DNA of 64,000 bases from Erigeron canadensis (taxonomy: Eukaryota > Streptophyta > Magnoliopsida > Asterales > Asteraceae): assembly GCF_010389155.1 (NCBI RefSeq), contig NC_057764.1, positions 16,492,001 to 16,556,000 on the forward strand. The letters are read 5' to 3'. Positions 45,804 through 57,437 of this stretch are shown in pieces. A program made the translations under genes and the position numbers. The notes beneath the pieces were generated by a model, which searched no databases, was not told the origin of the DNA, and was given only the letters and a program-made list of their open reading frames with translations. Every line of letters begins with the position of its first letter. Position 1 is the first letter of the stretch.

Positions 45804-47042
45804 GTGAATTATTATAAATATATGTGTTGACATGAAATTATTGATATTGAGGAAGTGATGATTATCACTAGTCAAATTATTTGGTGACGGTAGTATGATG
45901 TTGATGATGAATGGAACTTAATAAACAAATTTTGAATAAAAAGCAACTTAATGACAAAATATGATGATTTTGGGTTAGTAATGCTAGTGTAATGTTGAAA
46001 GGCTAGGTTGAGTAGCCAAAATGGTGAATATTGTCTTATATACGTATTATGATGTTTTGTATACGTTAAAAGCTTGTTGTGCATTGCGGTTATTTGATTT
46101 GATTATTGTGTCGCAAATGAGGTGAGTATACATGCATACCTTTGTATATTCGTCGGGTCATTTACCATAAGATGGTGCATTCCGTGTATGGTAATTTATT
46201 TGGCGTTGAGCCTAAGTAGGGGCCGTCTTTGATTACGGGCCTAAGTAGTGGCCATATCTCATGTGGAGCATTGTTATTGTTATAATTTTATTGTGATTGT
46301 AATCATTTGCTTATATGGATCCATGTAATGCGTTGACACAAAGATGAGTATTATAGATATGGCACGACGGTACTATAGTCTATATGTAATAGACCTTTGT
46401 GCATTGCCCTCCTTCGTTATATAATTGTATGCAAGCATGTTCACCAAACCTTCGCTTACCTTTTAGTTATTTACCCTTTTATAGGTGGTCCCGGAAGAAG
46501 GAACTAGTTCTAGTTGAATTGAAGTGTTGATTTTTGGAGTGATAGTTGACTAGAAGGTATTTTTGGCCATTCGCGAAAGTATGGTATTCTTTTGGATAGA
46601 GACTTAGTGCATCCCACCTCACATTCTCATGGTACAATCTTGGCATTTTGAATCTTGTGCATATGTAAATTGTACATTGTGGTGTTTGTAACTAGTCTTC
46701 ATAAACTTGAAGTCTAAATGATGTTTTGGATAATGTGACAAAATGGGTAAAGTACCCATGACTTGTTATCTTTGTACATTTTGTCGAATGAAGTTTGTAA
46801 GGATATTACTTTACTTTTTAAGTTCAAGTTGTGTCCATAATCAATGTTTGAAAGCTTGGAAATGAGTCTTAAGGATTGCAAGTTAAGACAAGTGTCATAA
46901 TGGGTCATTTTATTATTCAGCTAAAGTATGTGGCAAGTACAGAAAAGGTATGTGACACAGTTTTGGTTATGTTCGGATTTGGGTCATTTGTGTGGCACAT
47001 ACACTTTGGATGTGGCACATGGAAAACTGAAAGTCAGGATAT
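45804..47042 (+). repeat. partial left LTR of the gypsy remnant
   Basis: Matches 48285-49509 of the full LTR throughout (GTGTTGACATGAAATTATTGA, TGCATACCTTTGTATATTCG). Ends abruptly at the junction with integrase sequence. Confidence 0.85.
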
Positions 47043-47668
47043 GAGATGTTGTATGGGAGGAAATGTCGATCTCCTATTTGTTAGGGAGAAGTAGGTCAAC
47101 GTGAAATAGGAGGCACGAGGTGGTGTTGAAAACCATTGAGAAAATTGATGTGATCAAAGAAAAACTTAAAACGGCTCAAGATCGACAAAATTCATATGCG
47201 GATAAATGAAGAAGGGAAATCGAATTCAATGTTGGTGACCGTGTTTTGTTAAATGTTTCCCCATGGAAAGGTGTCCTACGATTTTGAAAATGTGGAAAGT
47301 TAGGTCCTCGTTTTGTTGGTCCTTTTAAAATTTTAGCTAAGGTTAGCAAAGTTGCTTATCGTTTGGAGTTGCGTGATGAACTTTCAGGAATTCATCCTAC
47401 TTTTCATGTGTCACACCTTAGAAAATGCCTTGCCGATGAATCTACTTATGTGCCTTTGAATTAAATTGAAGTCGACAATAAGTTAAATTATGTTGAGGAG
47501 CCCATTGCCATAGTAGAAGAAGAACTTAGGAGAGTTCAAAATAAAACGGTGAGGGCCTATAAAAATTTGTGGAAGCATGGAAGATTGTCCGATTGCACTT
47601 GGGAGTCCGAGCATGATGTTCTTGTCTATTATCCGTCTTTATATATGGCTTGGATCACGAGGTCGTGA
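47043..47668 (+). pseudogene. gypsy integrase C-terminus with chromodomain-like tail, decayed
   Basis: Begins EMLYGRKCRSP (the end of the integrase core in gypsy elements), then KLKTAQDRQNSYADK, the GPFKILAKVSKVAYRLEL and HPTFHVSHLRKCL region that links to target DNA, and a tail EEPIAIVEEELRRVQNKTV...WESEHDV resembling a chromodomain, which in chromoviruses steers integration to heterochromatin. Ends MAWITRS at TGA about 47666, 22 bp before the LTR. Stops at about 47085, 47208, 47285 and 47462 and a frame change near 47115 make it non-functional. Confidence 0.8.
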
Positions 47669-47690
47669 TCCCTTTCAAGTGGTGGAGAGT

Positions 47691-49647
47691 TGTAACATCC
47701 CAATATTTTTAAGGTAAAGAAATGAATCCCTTTTTATAATTTTGACATTAAAATAATTTCCTAGTATTTTACTTTAGGATATGGGATTAATTTAGTTGAA
47801 ACTTTAGCGAATAGCGGACAAATTACCTACAAAAATTAGAAAAGGGGTGTGACACCTCATTAGGATGCCAGCCAAGTTTTCTCTCCTTAGTCATCTTTCC
47901 ATTATCATTTTCTCCAAGCTTCTTCATTTTCTAACCTAACTTAAATCAAAATCTTCCATCAATTCAAGTAAATCAGCAACATAATAACAATAGCAATAAT
48001 TTTATAATATCTAAGAAAAAATGAAAGGTTAGGGTTTGTGAGGTGGTGGTGGTGGCTGAATTATGAAGGAAAAAAGAGGAAAAAATTGTGATTGGAAACC
48101 CTAATCTTTTATCTTCCATTATTGAGTTATTGATTTCCTTGACCTAATTTCAGTCTTTCTTTTTATGAATTAGGGTTCTTAAGACATCAATTTGGGAATT
48201 TTGCTAGAAGTTGAATTTAGTATAGTTTTTCCTCAAATTCTTATCCATTCTAGTTTGTTATTGAGTTGCTTAATGTATTTAACTATAAATATATGTGTTG
48301 ACATGAAATTATTGATTTTGAGGAAATGATGATTATCACTAGTCAAATTATTTGGTGATGGTAGTATGATATTGATGATGAATGGAACTTAATAAATTTT
48401 TTAAAAAAAAGCAACTCAATGACAAAGTATGATGTATTTAGGTTAGGAATGCTACTGTAATGTTGAAAGGCTAGGTTGAGTTGCCAAAATGGTGAATATT
48501 GTCTTATATACGTATTATGATGATTTGTATAGGTTAAAAGCTTGTTGTGAATTGTGGTTATTTGATTTGATTATTGTATCGCGAAGGAGGTGATTATACT
48601 TGCATACCTTTGTATATTCGTCGGGTCAATTACCATACGATGGTGCATTCCATGTATGGTAATTGATTTGTCGTTGAGCCTAAGTAGGGGCCGTCTTTTA
48701 TTACGGGTCTAAGTAGTGGCCATAGCTCATGTGGAGCATTGTTATTGTTATAATTTGATTGTGATTGCAATCATTTGCTTATATAGATCCATGTAATGTG
48801 TTGGCATAAAGGTGAGTATTATAAATTTGGCACGATGGTGCTATAGTCTATATGTAATAGACCTTTGTGCATGGCCCTCCTTCGTTATATAATTGTATGC
48901 AAGCATATTCACTAATTATTCGCTTACCTTTTAGTTGTTTACCATTTTATAGGTGGTTCTGGAAGAAGAAACTAGTTCTAGTTGAATTGAAGTGTTGATT
49001 TTTGGAGTGCTAGTTGACTTGAAGGTATTTTTGGCCATTTGTGAAAGAATGATATTCTTTTGGTTAGAGAATTAGTGCATCCCACCTCACATGGATCTTG
49101 GTATAATCTTGGCATTCTGAATCTTGTGGATATGTAAATTGTACATTGTGGTGTTTGTAACTAGTCTTGATAAACTTGAAATCAAAATGATGTTTTGGAT
49201 AATGTGACAAAATGGGTAAAGTACCCATGACTTGTTATCTTTGTACATTTTGTCAAATGAAGTTTGTAAGGATATTACTTTACTTTTTAAGTTGAAATTG
49301 TGTCCATAATCAATGTTTGAAAGCATGGAAATGAGTCATAAGGATTGCAAGTTGAGACAAGTGTCATAATGGGTCATTATATTGTTCAGCTAAAATACGT
49401 GGTATGCACAGAAAATGTATGTGGCACAGTTTTGGTTCTGTTTGGATTTGGGTCATTTGTGTGGCACATACACTTTGGATGTGGCACATGGAAAATTGAA
49501 AGTCAAGATATATGGCACATGAAATATTGCATGTGGCACATATTTGCTTCTGTTCTGACTTTAACTCAAAAATGTGGCACATGCATATATGCATGTGGCA
49601 CACCTGGTTTAAAAAAATCCTCTTTTTATTCGGGTTGAGTCGTTTCA
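47691..49647 (+). repeat. complete LTR of the chromovirus-like element
   Basis: 1957 bp, TGTAACATCCCAATA to GTCGTTTCA. Preceded by the purine stretch GTGGTGGAGAG and followed after two bases by the primer site. Ends in a repeat array of TGTGGCACA. Confidence 0.85.
49402..49602. repeat. TGTGGCACA palindrome array at the LTR end
   Basis: Six exact copies of the odd palindrome TGTG-G-CACA at 49420, 49460, 49480, 49532, 49573 and 49594, plus variants at 49402 and 49511. The last two flank ATGCATATATGCAT, itself palindromic. Part of the array is seen again in the partial LTR at 46928-47020. Confidence 0.9.
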
Positions 49648-49649
49648 AG

Positions 49650-49661
49650 TGGTATCAGAGC
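49650..49661 (+). promoter_or_regulatory. primer-binding site of the gypsy remnant (tRNA-Met)
   Basis: TGGTATCAGAGC, two bases after the LTR end. Confidence 0.9.
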
Positions 49662-49941
49662 CGAGGTTTAAGGGATTTAGGTATTCCATTGTTGAGCGAA
49701 TGCCTAGACTTAAACCTTAGACATGACTTGACCTTAGGTTCGGTAATTTTATATGGGACCTGGAAGAGTGTTTGATCGAGTGTTAGCTTATGAACTTGTT
49801 AGTATTAAAGCACAATAAGACCGACATTATTGTGGTTGAAGTACTAACAACTTTATAATCCGACCGCATAAAACTTTGGAACGGTCTAGTATATTGTAGG
49901 TTTGGCTAATGGTTCATATATTATAGAGGTAGGTTTTATGT

Positions 49942-50160
49942 TTGAATCAACTACTTTCTCTTATTATAGTACAACACAACAATGAAGAGGAACCATTATT
50001 TGCTGAGGATAGCATGGATATTTCCGATCAAATCGGGAGAGCTTTGGAGAAATATACTCCTATGTTACTCAAGAAGCTAAATGACACAATGGAAGGAGCC
50101 ATGAATAATCATATAGCTCAAACGATCAGAGATGAAGTAGCTATAAATGACACAACGTGA
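49942..50160 (+). pseudogene. gag: 5' fragment of gypsy gag
   Basis: Short frame with EEEPLFAEDSMDISDQIGRALEKYTPMLLKKLNDTMEG, acidic and helical as in the N-terminal part of chromovirus gag, ending in TGA 50158-50160. It lies 280 bp after the primer site. Sequence to the right (from 50161) no longer looks like gag, so the element is broken here. Assignment rests mainly on position. Confidence 0.4.
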
Positions 50161-51021
50161 TGTTGTGTGTAAACCACAGGGACTATCCGTACATTTAACT
50201 TATAAAGTAATAGGAGTTGAAGAATTGAGAAATAAATATAGACAATTTATTAATGAGAAAACGATAAATCAAATAAGGTTATAATGTCTTTTGTATTAAT
50301 GAGTCAACAGTTAAAGTTTAGTTCTAATTTTAAAAAGGAAATCGAATGTATATACAATTAAAAAAACTGATTTAATACGTGTTGATCAAGTATTGGGTCA
50401 TGTGTCTTTTAAATAACATTTCAATTCTGATTTAGTTTATTGATGGATTGGATAGATAGTGATCCTATTATCACAAATATATTAGGTAGCCTTTAGATCA
50501 CGGTTTCATGTCAAGCTCCACCGAAGAGGTTTGGAACACAATTTTGGATTCGTGTAGGTTATTAAAATTATTTTTTACAGCTTTCACTACATTATAAAAA
50601 TTATACTATCTTATCAAAAAGTTAAAAAAGAAATAATTTGGAAATGATCAATTTATCCTTGATGACCTTCCTTCTTAATCACTTATAAGAGATTACCTAA
50701 TTATCCTTAATGAACTAATTTTACACCCTAAACTCTTATCTTTTCAAAAATTTACAGTAACATCTTTACATTGATTACATCTACATCAACCTAGCTACAT
50801 CTTTTGACGCTGCTGCCACCACTGTCACTATCATCCCTATTAGTTGTCTCAATCATCAGACCGCCGTTGCTATCAGCATTGTCGTATATCACCAATAAGG
50901 AACCTTTTGTTGGAGGTTAAAAATAATAATAACTTAAAATTTGTAACCACGCCACTATCTAGGCATTTAATAAGTGATTAATTTTCAAAGCATCAATTGT
51001 AAAATCGGAATTTAATTTAAC
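50161..51021. other. AT-rich sequence without recognised gene
   Basis: No supported ORF. A CCACCACTG-rich area near 50810-50890 after an AT-rich lead (50580) is faintly Helitron-like. Confidence 0.35.
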
Positions 51022-51032
51022 AAATTAAACAT

Positions 51033-51248
51033 ATTCAATGATGACTACTCAAACTGGTTAGAGGCATCTCAGGTTTTACACAAAATTTTGAGTTCGATTC
51101 TGAGGGATGGCAAGTCTTAAGGTTTTTCCTCTGAATACTTGTAACAGCTCATTCTCAACATCTCGTTGTCTATGGTACGTGCAAGATTTCACCATTATAC
51201 GGTGAGGTTTTCCTGATGTCACATACTGACTGAATGTTCAGAAAAAAA
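51033..51248 (+). mobile_element. tRNA-derived SINE (plus strand)
   Basis: A-box-like AACTGGTTAGAGG (51052-51064) and B box GAGTTCGATTC (51090-51100) spaced as in a pol III promoter, a 216-bp body ending in an A tail (51242-51250), and the 11-bp duplication AAATTAAACAT on both sides (51022-51032 and 51249-51259, overlapping the tail). No coding sequence. Confidence 0.85.
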
Positions 51249-51459
51249 AAATTAAACATTTCAAACCTAAATAATTAAAATTCAAAAACGTAAAAAAAAA
51301 TAATTATTTCAAGTCCAAAGTTAAGGTTTTCCACATTTTATTACAATTTAAACTTTTATAATACATCAACCAATTTAGTTTAAATGAGTATAATAAAAAT
51401 CAACGTTGTTCATAACATAGTGAATTATGCGAGAATATAACATCATGTGAATATATCTA

Positions 51460-51797
51460 TAGGGTTTTGATCATTTGAAAACTAAATTTTCCGTGAAAAT
51501 TATTAGAAAACTGTCAAAACACATTGTGTTCTGAATTTAACACAATGTGTTTTTAATATATTTTTCAAAAACACATTGTCTTAAATTCATATCACAGTGT
51601 GTTTGAACAATTTTCTGATTTACAACACTATCAAAAACACACCGTGATTTAAAACATAACACAACGTATTTTAGATTACACAATAAAAACACATTATGTT
51701 TTATAAAAATACATTGTGTTAAATTCAGATCACAGTGTGTTTTGACAGTTTTCTAGATTTCAAAAAAAGTTTAGTTTTCAAATGAACATTTCACTAT
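51460..51797. mobile_element. foldback MITE with AACACANTGTGTT repeats
   Basis: Outer arms CATTTGAAAACTAAA...AGAAAACTGTCAAAACACA on the left and their complement on the right (about 51739-51786) pair almost completely. The inside repeats the odd palindrome AACACA-N-TGTGTT: perfect copies at 51518-51530 and 51539-51551 and about seven variants. No coding sequence. Confidence 0.8.
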
Positions 51798-52850
51798 ATC
51801 TATAATCTATAATATAACTAAAAGAGGGGGTTAGAGTACATTTGGTACCCTTAATTTTCCTCCTTTAGTCTAATACTTCCCTTTATTAATTCTCTAATTT
51901 TTTAATATTAATTTAAATTAATTTACACTTTTAGGTTTCCATCACCAATTAACACTTTAACCTCATTCTAAATTAATTTACACTTTTTGGTTTTCCATCA
52001 CCAATTTACACTATAACCCAATTTAAAAATAATTAACTTACACTTTTTAATTTTCCATCACCAATTTACACTTTGACCCAATTTAAAAATAGAGAAAATG
52101 TCACAAATGGTCCCTGTGGTTCTTCATATTATTAAGTTGGTCACTAACTTTTTTTTTTGCGTTGCAAACAGTCCCTGTATTTTTTGTTCTCGTTGCCAGA
52201 AGTCCTTGGCACTAACTTCCGTTAGTTTAAGACTGTTAGTGGGGGTATAATCGTCCACTTACATAAAAACACACCTCTTTTCTTCCTCCTCATTTTTCTT
52301 CCTTTTTTCCGGCCACCACCACCACCACTAAAATCAGGCCAATTTTTTTTTCTTCTAAATATATTAATCCTTATATTCTGTTCATTCTTAATTTCACAAA
52401 TATTAAACAAAAAATCCCCCAAGATTTCTTATTCTTTCCATTATAATCTTATACATACATACTCAATTTTTTTTTCTTTTTCTTCTATCTTCATCTTCTT
52501 CATACAAACATAATCATTAATTTATCTATATCTACCTAAGTCACAATAAATCATAAATATGACAATTCAGATCCGGTCTCCTGAACTTGAGATGAACATG
52601 ATGGAGACCGTGATTTAAGGGGCTGAACCACTTACTCAAATTTGTCAACAACCACTTTCGAGTCATTTTCTACTACCACCACCACAACCACAATATGACA
52701 TTTGAATTTGTGCACATGAATTATATGAAAGTGAAACTGGTCAAACCTTTAAGTGCCTTCATATTTATCATTATCGGTCATGCCCCCGTGAATCAATTTT
52801 TTTGCCCCGCTTCTCAATATATCAATGGTTGAACACATTTATATATTAGG

Positions 52851-52885
<35 letters not shown>

Positions 52886-53768
52886 TGTATGTATGTATGT
52901 ATGTATGTATGTATGTCGATCTCAAACACAAAACTCCAGCACAGCACCACTACTACGATAGCACCACCGTTGCAACAATACTACCACCACAGCTCCATCA
53001 CCAGACCACCACATTTCCCTAATCATCTTCTTGTCAACCTCTTCTATTTTTCTTGGTTTCTTGAAATGGGTATGATTCTTTTTTGAAATCTTGAAATGGT
53101 ATGTTTTTTCTTGAAATCATGATATAGGTATGATTTCTTTTTGAAATCTTGATATGGTAGTTTAGTTTTTTGGTTGTTTGAAGTCTCCAATTCGTCAGAT
53201 CCATTATCTTGGTTTTTTTAAGTTTTGATATTGGAACTCTTTTTAGATACTGACAGGAAAATGGTATAGATATTAATAAGAGATTGTATAGATATAGGTA
53301 ACATATATATATACATATAAGTATAAATATTAACTAATAAAAAAATGATTATTATTACAAATAGTCCCTAAGGTTAGTAAATTGACGACTATACCCTCAC
53401 GTGTTTAGCATGTGAAAGGATTAAATGGCCAAATTTACACTTAAAAATATTTAATTTACGTTTTTTTGGTTTTCGATCACCAATTTACAATTTCACCTAA
53501 TTTAAAAATAATTAATTTACACTTTTCGGTTTTATTGGTAATGTATAATATAACTCACGTACGACAACAAAAAAAGAAGCTACGATCAACTACAAAATGG
53601 TTTTTCTTTTTATATACTTTGGACATAATTAATCATTATTATTAATTTTTAACATTGAATTCTTATGTTATTATTATTTCTTTTAATTTAGTTTGAGGTT
53701 CGTTATGGTTTTTTCTTCAACAACAAAAAATATCACCACATTAGTTCATCTTGAAGATCTTAAGACAA
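51798..53768. other. repeat-rich sequence without recognised gene
   Basis: The phrase AATTTACACTTT..GGTTTTCCATCACC recurs several times (51920-52080, 53450-53530). ACAAATGGTCCCTGTGG (about 52102) and ACAAATAGTCCCTAAGG (about 53356), same orientation, bracket a 1.25 kb stretch and may be ends of a decayed repeat. No ORF is supported; those over the microsatellite are spurious. Confidence 0.35.
52856..52916. repeat. (ATGT)n microsatellite
   Basis: About 15 perfect tetranucleotide units. Confidence 0.95.
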
Positions 53769-54021
53769 TGATGCGTGTTTTTATTCTGTCTTTAAATTTA
53801 TAAAAGTTGTACAAGTAACTATCTTAAACCACACACTCTTACGAGTAGAGAACCCAGTCAGTGTAGTATAGTCTAGTGATAAGTTACAGGATCATTCGCA
53901 GGAACGCGTTGCTTTACCTAATATAGTAACATGTGTAATTCTAGCTGTTGTGGGGTTGTCACGATATCCTATTATACTAATACAATAAAAGTAAATAAAA
54001 GCCGCAACCGCTTATTGTAAA

Positions 54022-55165
54022 TAAGACCAATGAAAATATTCCTTTATTATAGTTTCAACATTAAAATAGTTTCCTAATTTTTTATTTATGAATACGGGGA
54101 TAATTTAGCTGAAATTTTAATGGATAGTGGGTATTATACCCACTTAATTTAGTTAAAAACGTGGCATGTAGAAAGGATGTCCAGCCATCCCTTTTCTTTG
54201 GACTCATCCTTCACACATTCCTTCATCTCAATCCATAATCTCATTTTCTTCTTCCATCAAAAAGATTCATTTAAGAATTTCTATCATTTAGGTAAATTAA
54301 TTAAATCTTCTAAGTGAATAGTAATAATAACTTTAGCTTTAAAGTGAAGAATTCATTTAGGAATATTGTGAATATTCTTGCATACCTTTATATATGCGCC
54401 GGGTTGATTACCATATGATGATGGATTTCATGTATGGTACTCGGTTTGGCGTTAGAGTCCAATTTGGGGCAGTATGATTATAAGGCCTAAGAGCCTCTTG
54501 AGATATGATGTATGAGACCTAAGAACCTCTTGTGAATGGGGTCTAAGAACCCTGAGATTATTGATATTGATTGTGTTGATTAGCTTACATGGATCCATGT
54601 AATGCGTTAAAGTACAAATGTGAGCATGTAGATATGGTACGACGGTGTCATAGGCTACATGTAATATCCTTTGTGCGTTGCCCTCCTTCGTGTATTTAAA
54701 CGTATGTAAGATTATTCACTAAGCTTTGCTTACCTTTTAGTTGTTTACCCTTTTTATAGATTGTCTCGGATATGAAAACAAAGACAGGTAATTGAAGTTC
54801 GAAGTTAATTTATGGATTTGAATGTTGTAGCTAAATGCGGAAAATGGTAATTGATAGGACCCGTAGAGACCCCTTTTGAACTATTGGCTCATGAAGCATT
54901 GATTATAATGGAATAATTATTGATTATGTCAAATGTAACAAGAGAGAAGTTTTGGTTATTTCTATTAAGTCATTTTGTATTAGAAATGTGTTGGATTGTG
55001 ATTGAAATGTATTTTTGGAAAACTCATAATCCGTAACATGTTTCGACGACGATTTTACGAACGGGTCATGCCGAAGTTTCTAATTTTTGTGCGTTGTCTT
55101 TTATAACGAGTTTTGCTAAATGTATTCGTCGATATCTATAATTGAGTACATTCTTAAAAAAAAAT
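54022..55165 (+). mobile_element. chromovirus-like LTR fragment inside the minus-strand Athila LTR
   Basis: Shares order and words with the LTR 47691-49647 (AAAATAGTTTCCTA, TTGCATACCTTTATATATGCG, GCCCTCCTTCG, GCTTACCTTTTAGTTGTTTACCC). Diverged; both boundaries are approximate and no target duplication was found. Confidence 0.55.
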
Positions 55166-56062
55166 AAATTATAAAATGGTTGACTCGAGTTTGGTCCTTT
55201 CACTTATTCAACAAGAGGCTCAGTCTGAAAATAGTTTGAAAAAGCAAATAATAGTAATTAAATTAAAATACTTGTTTGGCATCTCCGATCTCATGGTACG
55301 ACCAAAGACTATCCTACCAGTTTGCTAAACTGTTGGAAACTTAATCACGACTCAGATTCTCGTTAGATTTACTTCGCCTAGTGTTGTCGTTAGACTCACA
55401 CTATCCTATAAACAAATTCTCGTTAGATTCATTGTTTAAGCATTAATGACCTAAAGTTTGTGTTATTAATTTATTTTTTAATTACCCGACTCTTAAGCCA
55501 TGATCAGATATAATTATCTCCGGTGACCACAATGCTCGTTTCCAAGTCAAATGATCGCGTCTGACATTGTTAAGCATAATGTTTAGTTCATCCTAGTTAT
55601 TATGGTTCTGGATCCTTCGGTCACAATTGAATCACTTTTTACTTCTAGTTATAAACCGACTAGTTGTTTTCAGTCCCAGCATATTAGTGCTAGTGTATGA
55701 TCATAACAACCATCAGAATTAAACTAATATGTTCAGATATAAAACCGATAATAATATGAATTACTAATCAACATGGATTTACGATAAATAGTAAAACACA
55801 TTCTCACATATTCTAACAAACACAGTAAAACAATAAACGTCTACATGATAACATTGATCCAAACAAGTATTCAGCCTACTAGCCTAGCATTATTAATGGA
55901 ATAATAAAGTCTGAAAAGATGAAAGACATTGTTCAACAAAGAAAGATAAATAAAAGATAAATATGTAGACCAAGGATGAAGATCGGAAGGCGTTAGAAGC
56001 TCCAAATCTTTCTGGAAATCTGCTGAATCGACTCTCTCTTAGGGTTTTAAGGGTTAGTTCGA

Positions 56063-56070
56063 CTTAAATA
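56063..56070 (-). promoter_or_regulatory. TATA-like box of the minus-strand Athila LTR
   Basis: TATTTAAG on the minus strand, 30 bp downstream of the palindrome array. Confidence 0.45.
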
Positions 56071-56100
56071 GGTGTTTATGTCAGTTTCTAATCTGGCCCA

Positions 56101-56185
56101 ACCAGCGACGCTGGTTCTGGGCTTCATAGGGCCAGTGGTGTTGGTCTTCAGGGAGCGACGCTGGGTGCTTGCCAGCGGCGCTGGT
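56101..56185. repeat. CCAGCGNCGCTGG palindrome array
   Basis: Four copies in 85 bp: perfect at 56101-56115 (ACCAGCGACGCTGGT) and 56171-56185 (GCCAGCGGCGCTGGT), partial at 56151-56165, and at 56131-56145 a copy (GCCAGTGGTGTTGGT) differing from the last by three C-to-T changes. Confidence 0.9.
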
Positions 56186-56887
56186 GGCTGCTATTTGATC
56201 TCGTACTTCTTCGTTCGGCTCCTGAATCACTTCCTTGTGTCTTATAACTTCATAGGCATCCTTTTTGAGTTACTTGATTTCATTTACCCTCCCTCGTATC
56301 TTTCGTGAACCTGCATAAACATACGATTCGATTAATTACCAATAGTTCTGGAATATTAGCTCATTTAGACATAAAAATGAAGCCTTTCAATAACGGTTTT
56401 TATCACAAAATGGATGCTCATCATATACCCCTACACTTAAGTCTTTGCTTGTCCTCAAGCAAATAGTCCAAGAAAAATAAGACAATGATGAGTGGACATC
56501 TTAAGTGTTAAAGTGTTCTACTATATTAATCATTTGAAAGAATAGTCATTCAAAATGATTTGAGAAAGCTTTAGACAAAATCGGTAAGCTGTAGCTAGAG
56601 GTGAGATAATTGGTCAATCAAAACTAAAAGCTAACTTTTTATTCGTGTTAATGCCTCTAAAACTGTTATATATTTGCACATGTCTTATAGGTCAATCTTA
56701 CTACCTTCTGCTGACTAGTTAAGTACTTTATATCAAGTTTGTTTAGCAATCAGATCTACTAGCTACTAGTAAGGCATCCATATTTGAAGGTATGTGTACT
56801 TGTGAGTCATTACTTAGATATACTCCTACATTACAGTCATGCTCACTAGCGAAACACTAAAGCAGTTATACGATTTATCATCTTTAA

Positions 56888-57015
56888 TAGTTGAGACAGC
56901 GGTGGCAGGTCGGTGATTTCTCACTCATAGAGCGACATAACTCAACTAAAAGTTCACATCAAGACAGTGGTGACAGGTTGGTGGTTCTCCACGCGCAAAT
57001 GGACATAACTTGATG
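56888..57015 (-). repeat. two tandem stem-loops with compensated stems in the Athila 3' UTR
   Basis: Unit 1: TAGTTGAG 56888-56895 pairs with 56941-56948. Unit 2: CATCAAG 56957-56963 pairs with 57009-57015. Both enclose exactly 45 bases of related sequence (ACAG-GGTG-CAGGT-GGTG ... GACATAA). The stems differ completely yet stay perfectly complementary. It lies 0.5 kb before the polypurine tract of the element. Confidence 0.8.
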
Positions 57016-57437
57016 CGTATAGATTTTACTCGTGAATAGTTCTTTGAACTTCATTAATCTACTGATTGTCTTTTCTTAGGATACTACATTATTCATGCAA
57101 TAGACATTTATCAGAGATCTCAGATGACTCATACTTCTACTCCGCATGCAACTAGTTCACGTTAAATAGTGTAAAAATTAAGGCAAACCATACATCTAAA
57201 CTAGTTCCTACACAAGCACGTATAATTAGGTCCAATTAATACACCTATACTAATAACTAGATAGCTCTAATTGCTAGGCATATTAAGGTCCGGTTAAGCA
57301 TGCTATGAAAAACGTAATCGCATATAGTTTCAGGCTAAGCTCTAATCCAGTTGGAAGCATGAACAACCACAAATCTATAATTAAGCTAACAATTATAACT
57401 AACCGTTCATCCTACCAAACTAATGTTGCTTAGTTAT

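Larger units (their letters stand above)
42575..50160 (+). mobile_element. chromovirus-like Ty3/gypsy remnant, split by a LINE
   Basis: Pieces in order: an LTR scrap 42575-42612 (matches 48233-48268), the inserted LINE, more of the same LTR 45804-47042, integrase C-terminus 47043-47668, a full LTR 47691-49647, primer site and start of gag to 50160. So a middle deletion joined the left LTR to the end of integrase, and the right-hand LTR serves two internal pieces, as after recombination between tandem copies. tRNA-Met primer site and a chromodomain-like integrase tail point to a Tekay-type chromovirus. Confidence 0.7.
53769..57437 (-). mobile_element. Athila-like gypsy element, 3' UTR and LTR (minus strand)
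   Basis: On the minus strand the 3' UTR (57437-56424) leads through GAGGACAAGCAAAGACTTAAG and TGTAGGGGTATA (polypurine tract) into an LTR beginning TGATGAGCATCC at 56423 and ending ACACGCATCA at 53769. The TGATG/CATCA ends and this polypurine context are typical of the Athila/Tat group. The LTR has a TATA-like box (56063-56070) and is itself split by a chromovirus LTR fragment. Coding parts are not in the window; element C interrupts it at 57438. Confidence 0.75.

Noticed and set aside
52825..53086. Two ORFs with YVCM repeats
   Set aside because: They read the (ATGT) microsatellite.
56072..56308. 78-codon ORF on the plus strand
   Set aside because: It runs antisense through the promoter region of the minus-strand Athila LTR, without an own promoter or recognisable domain.
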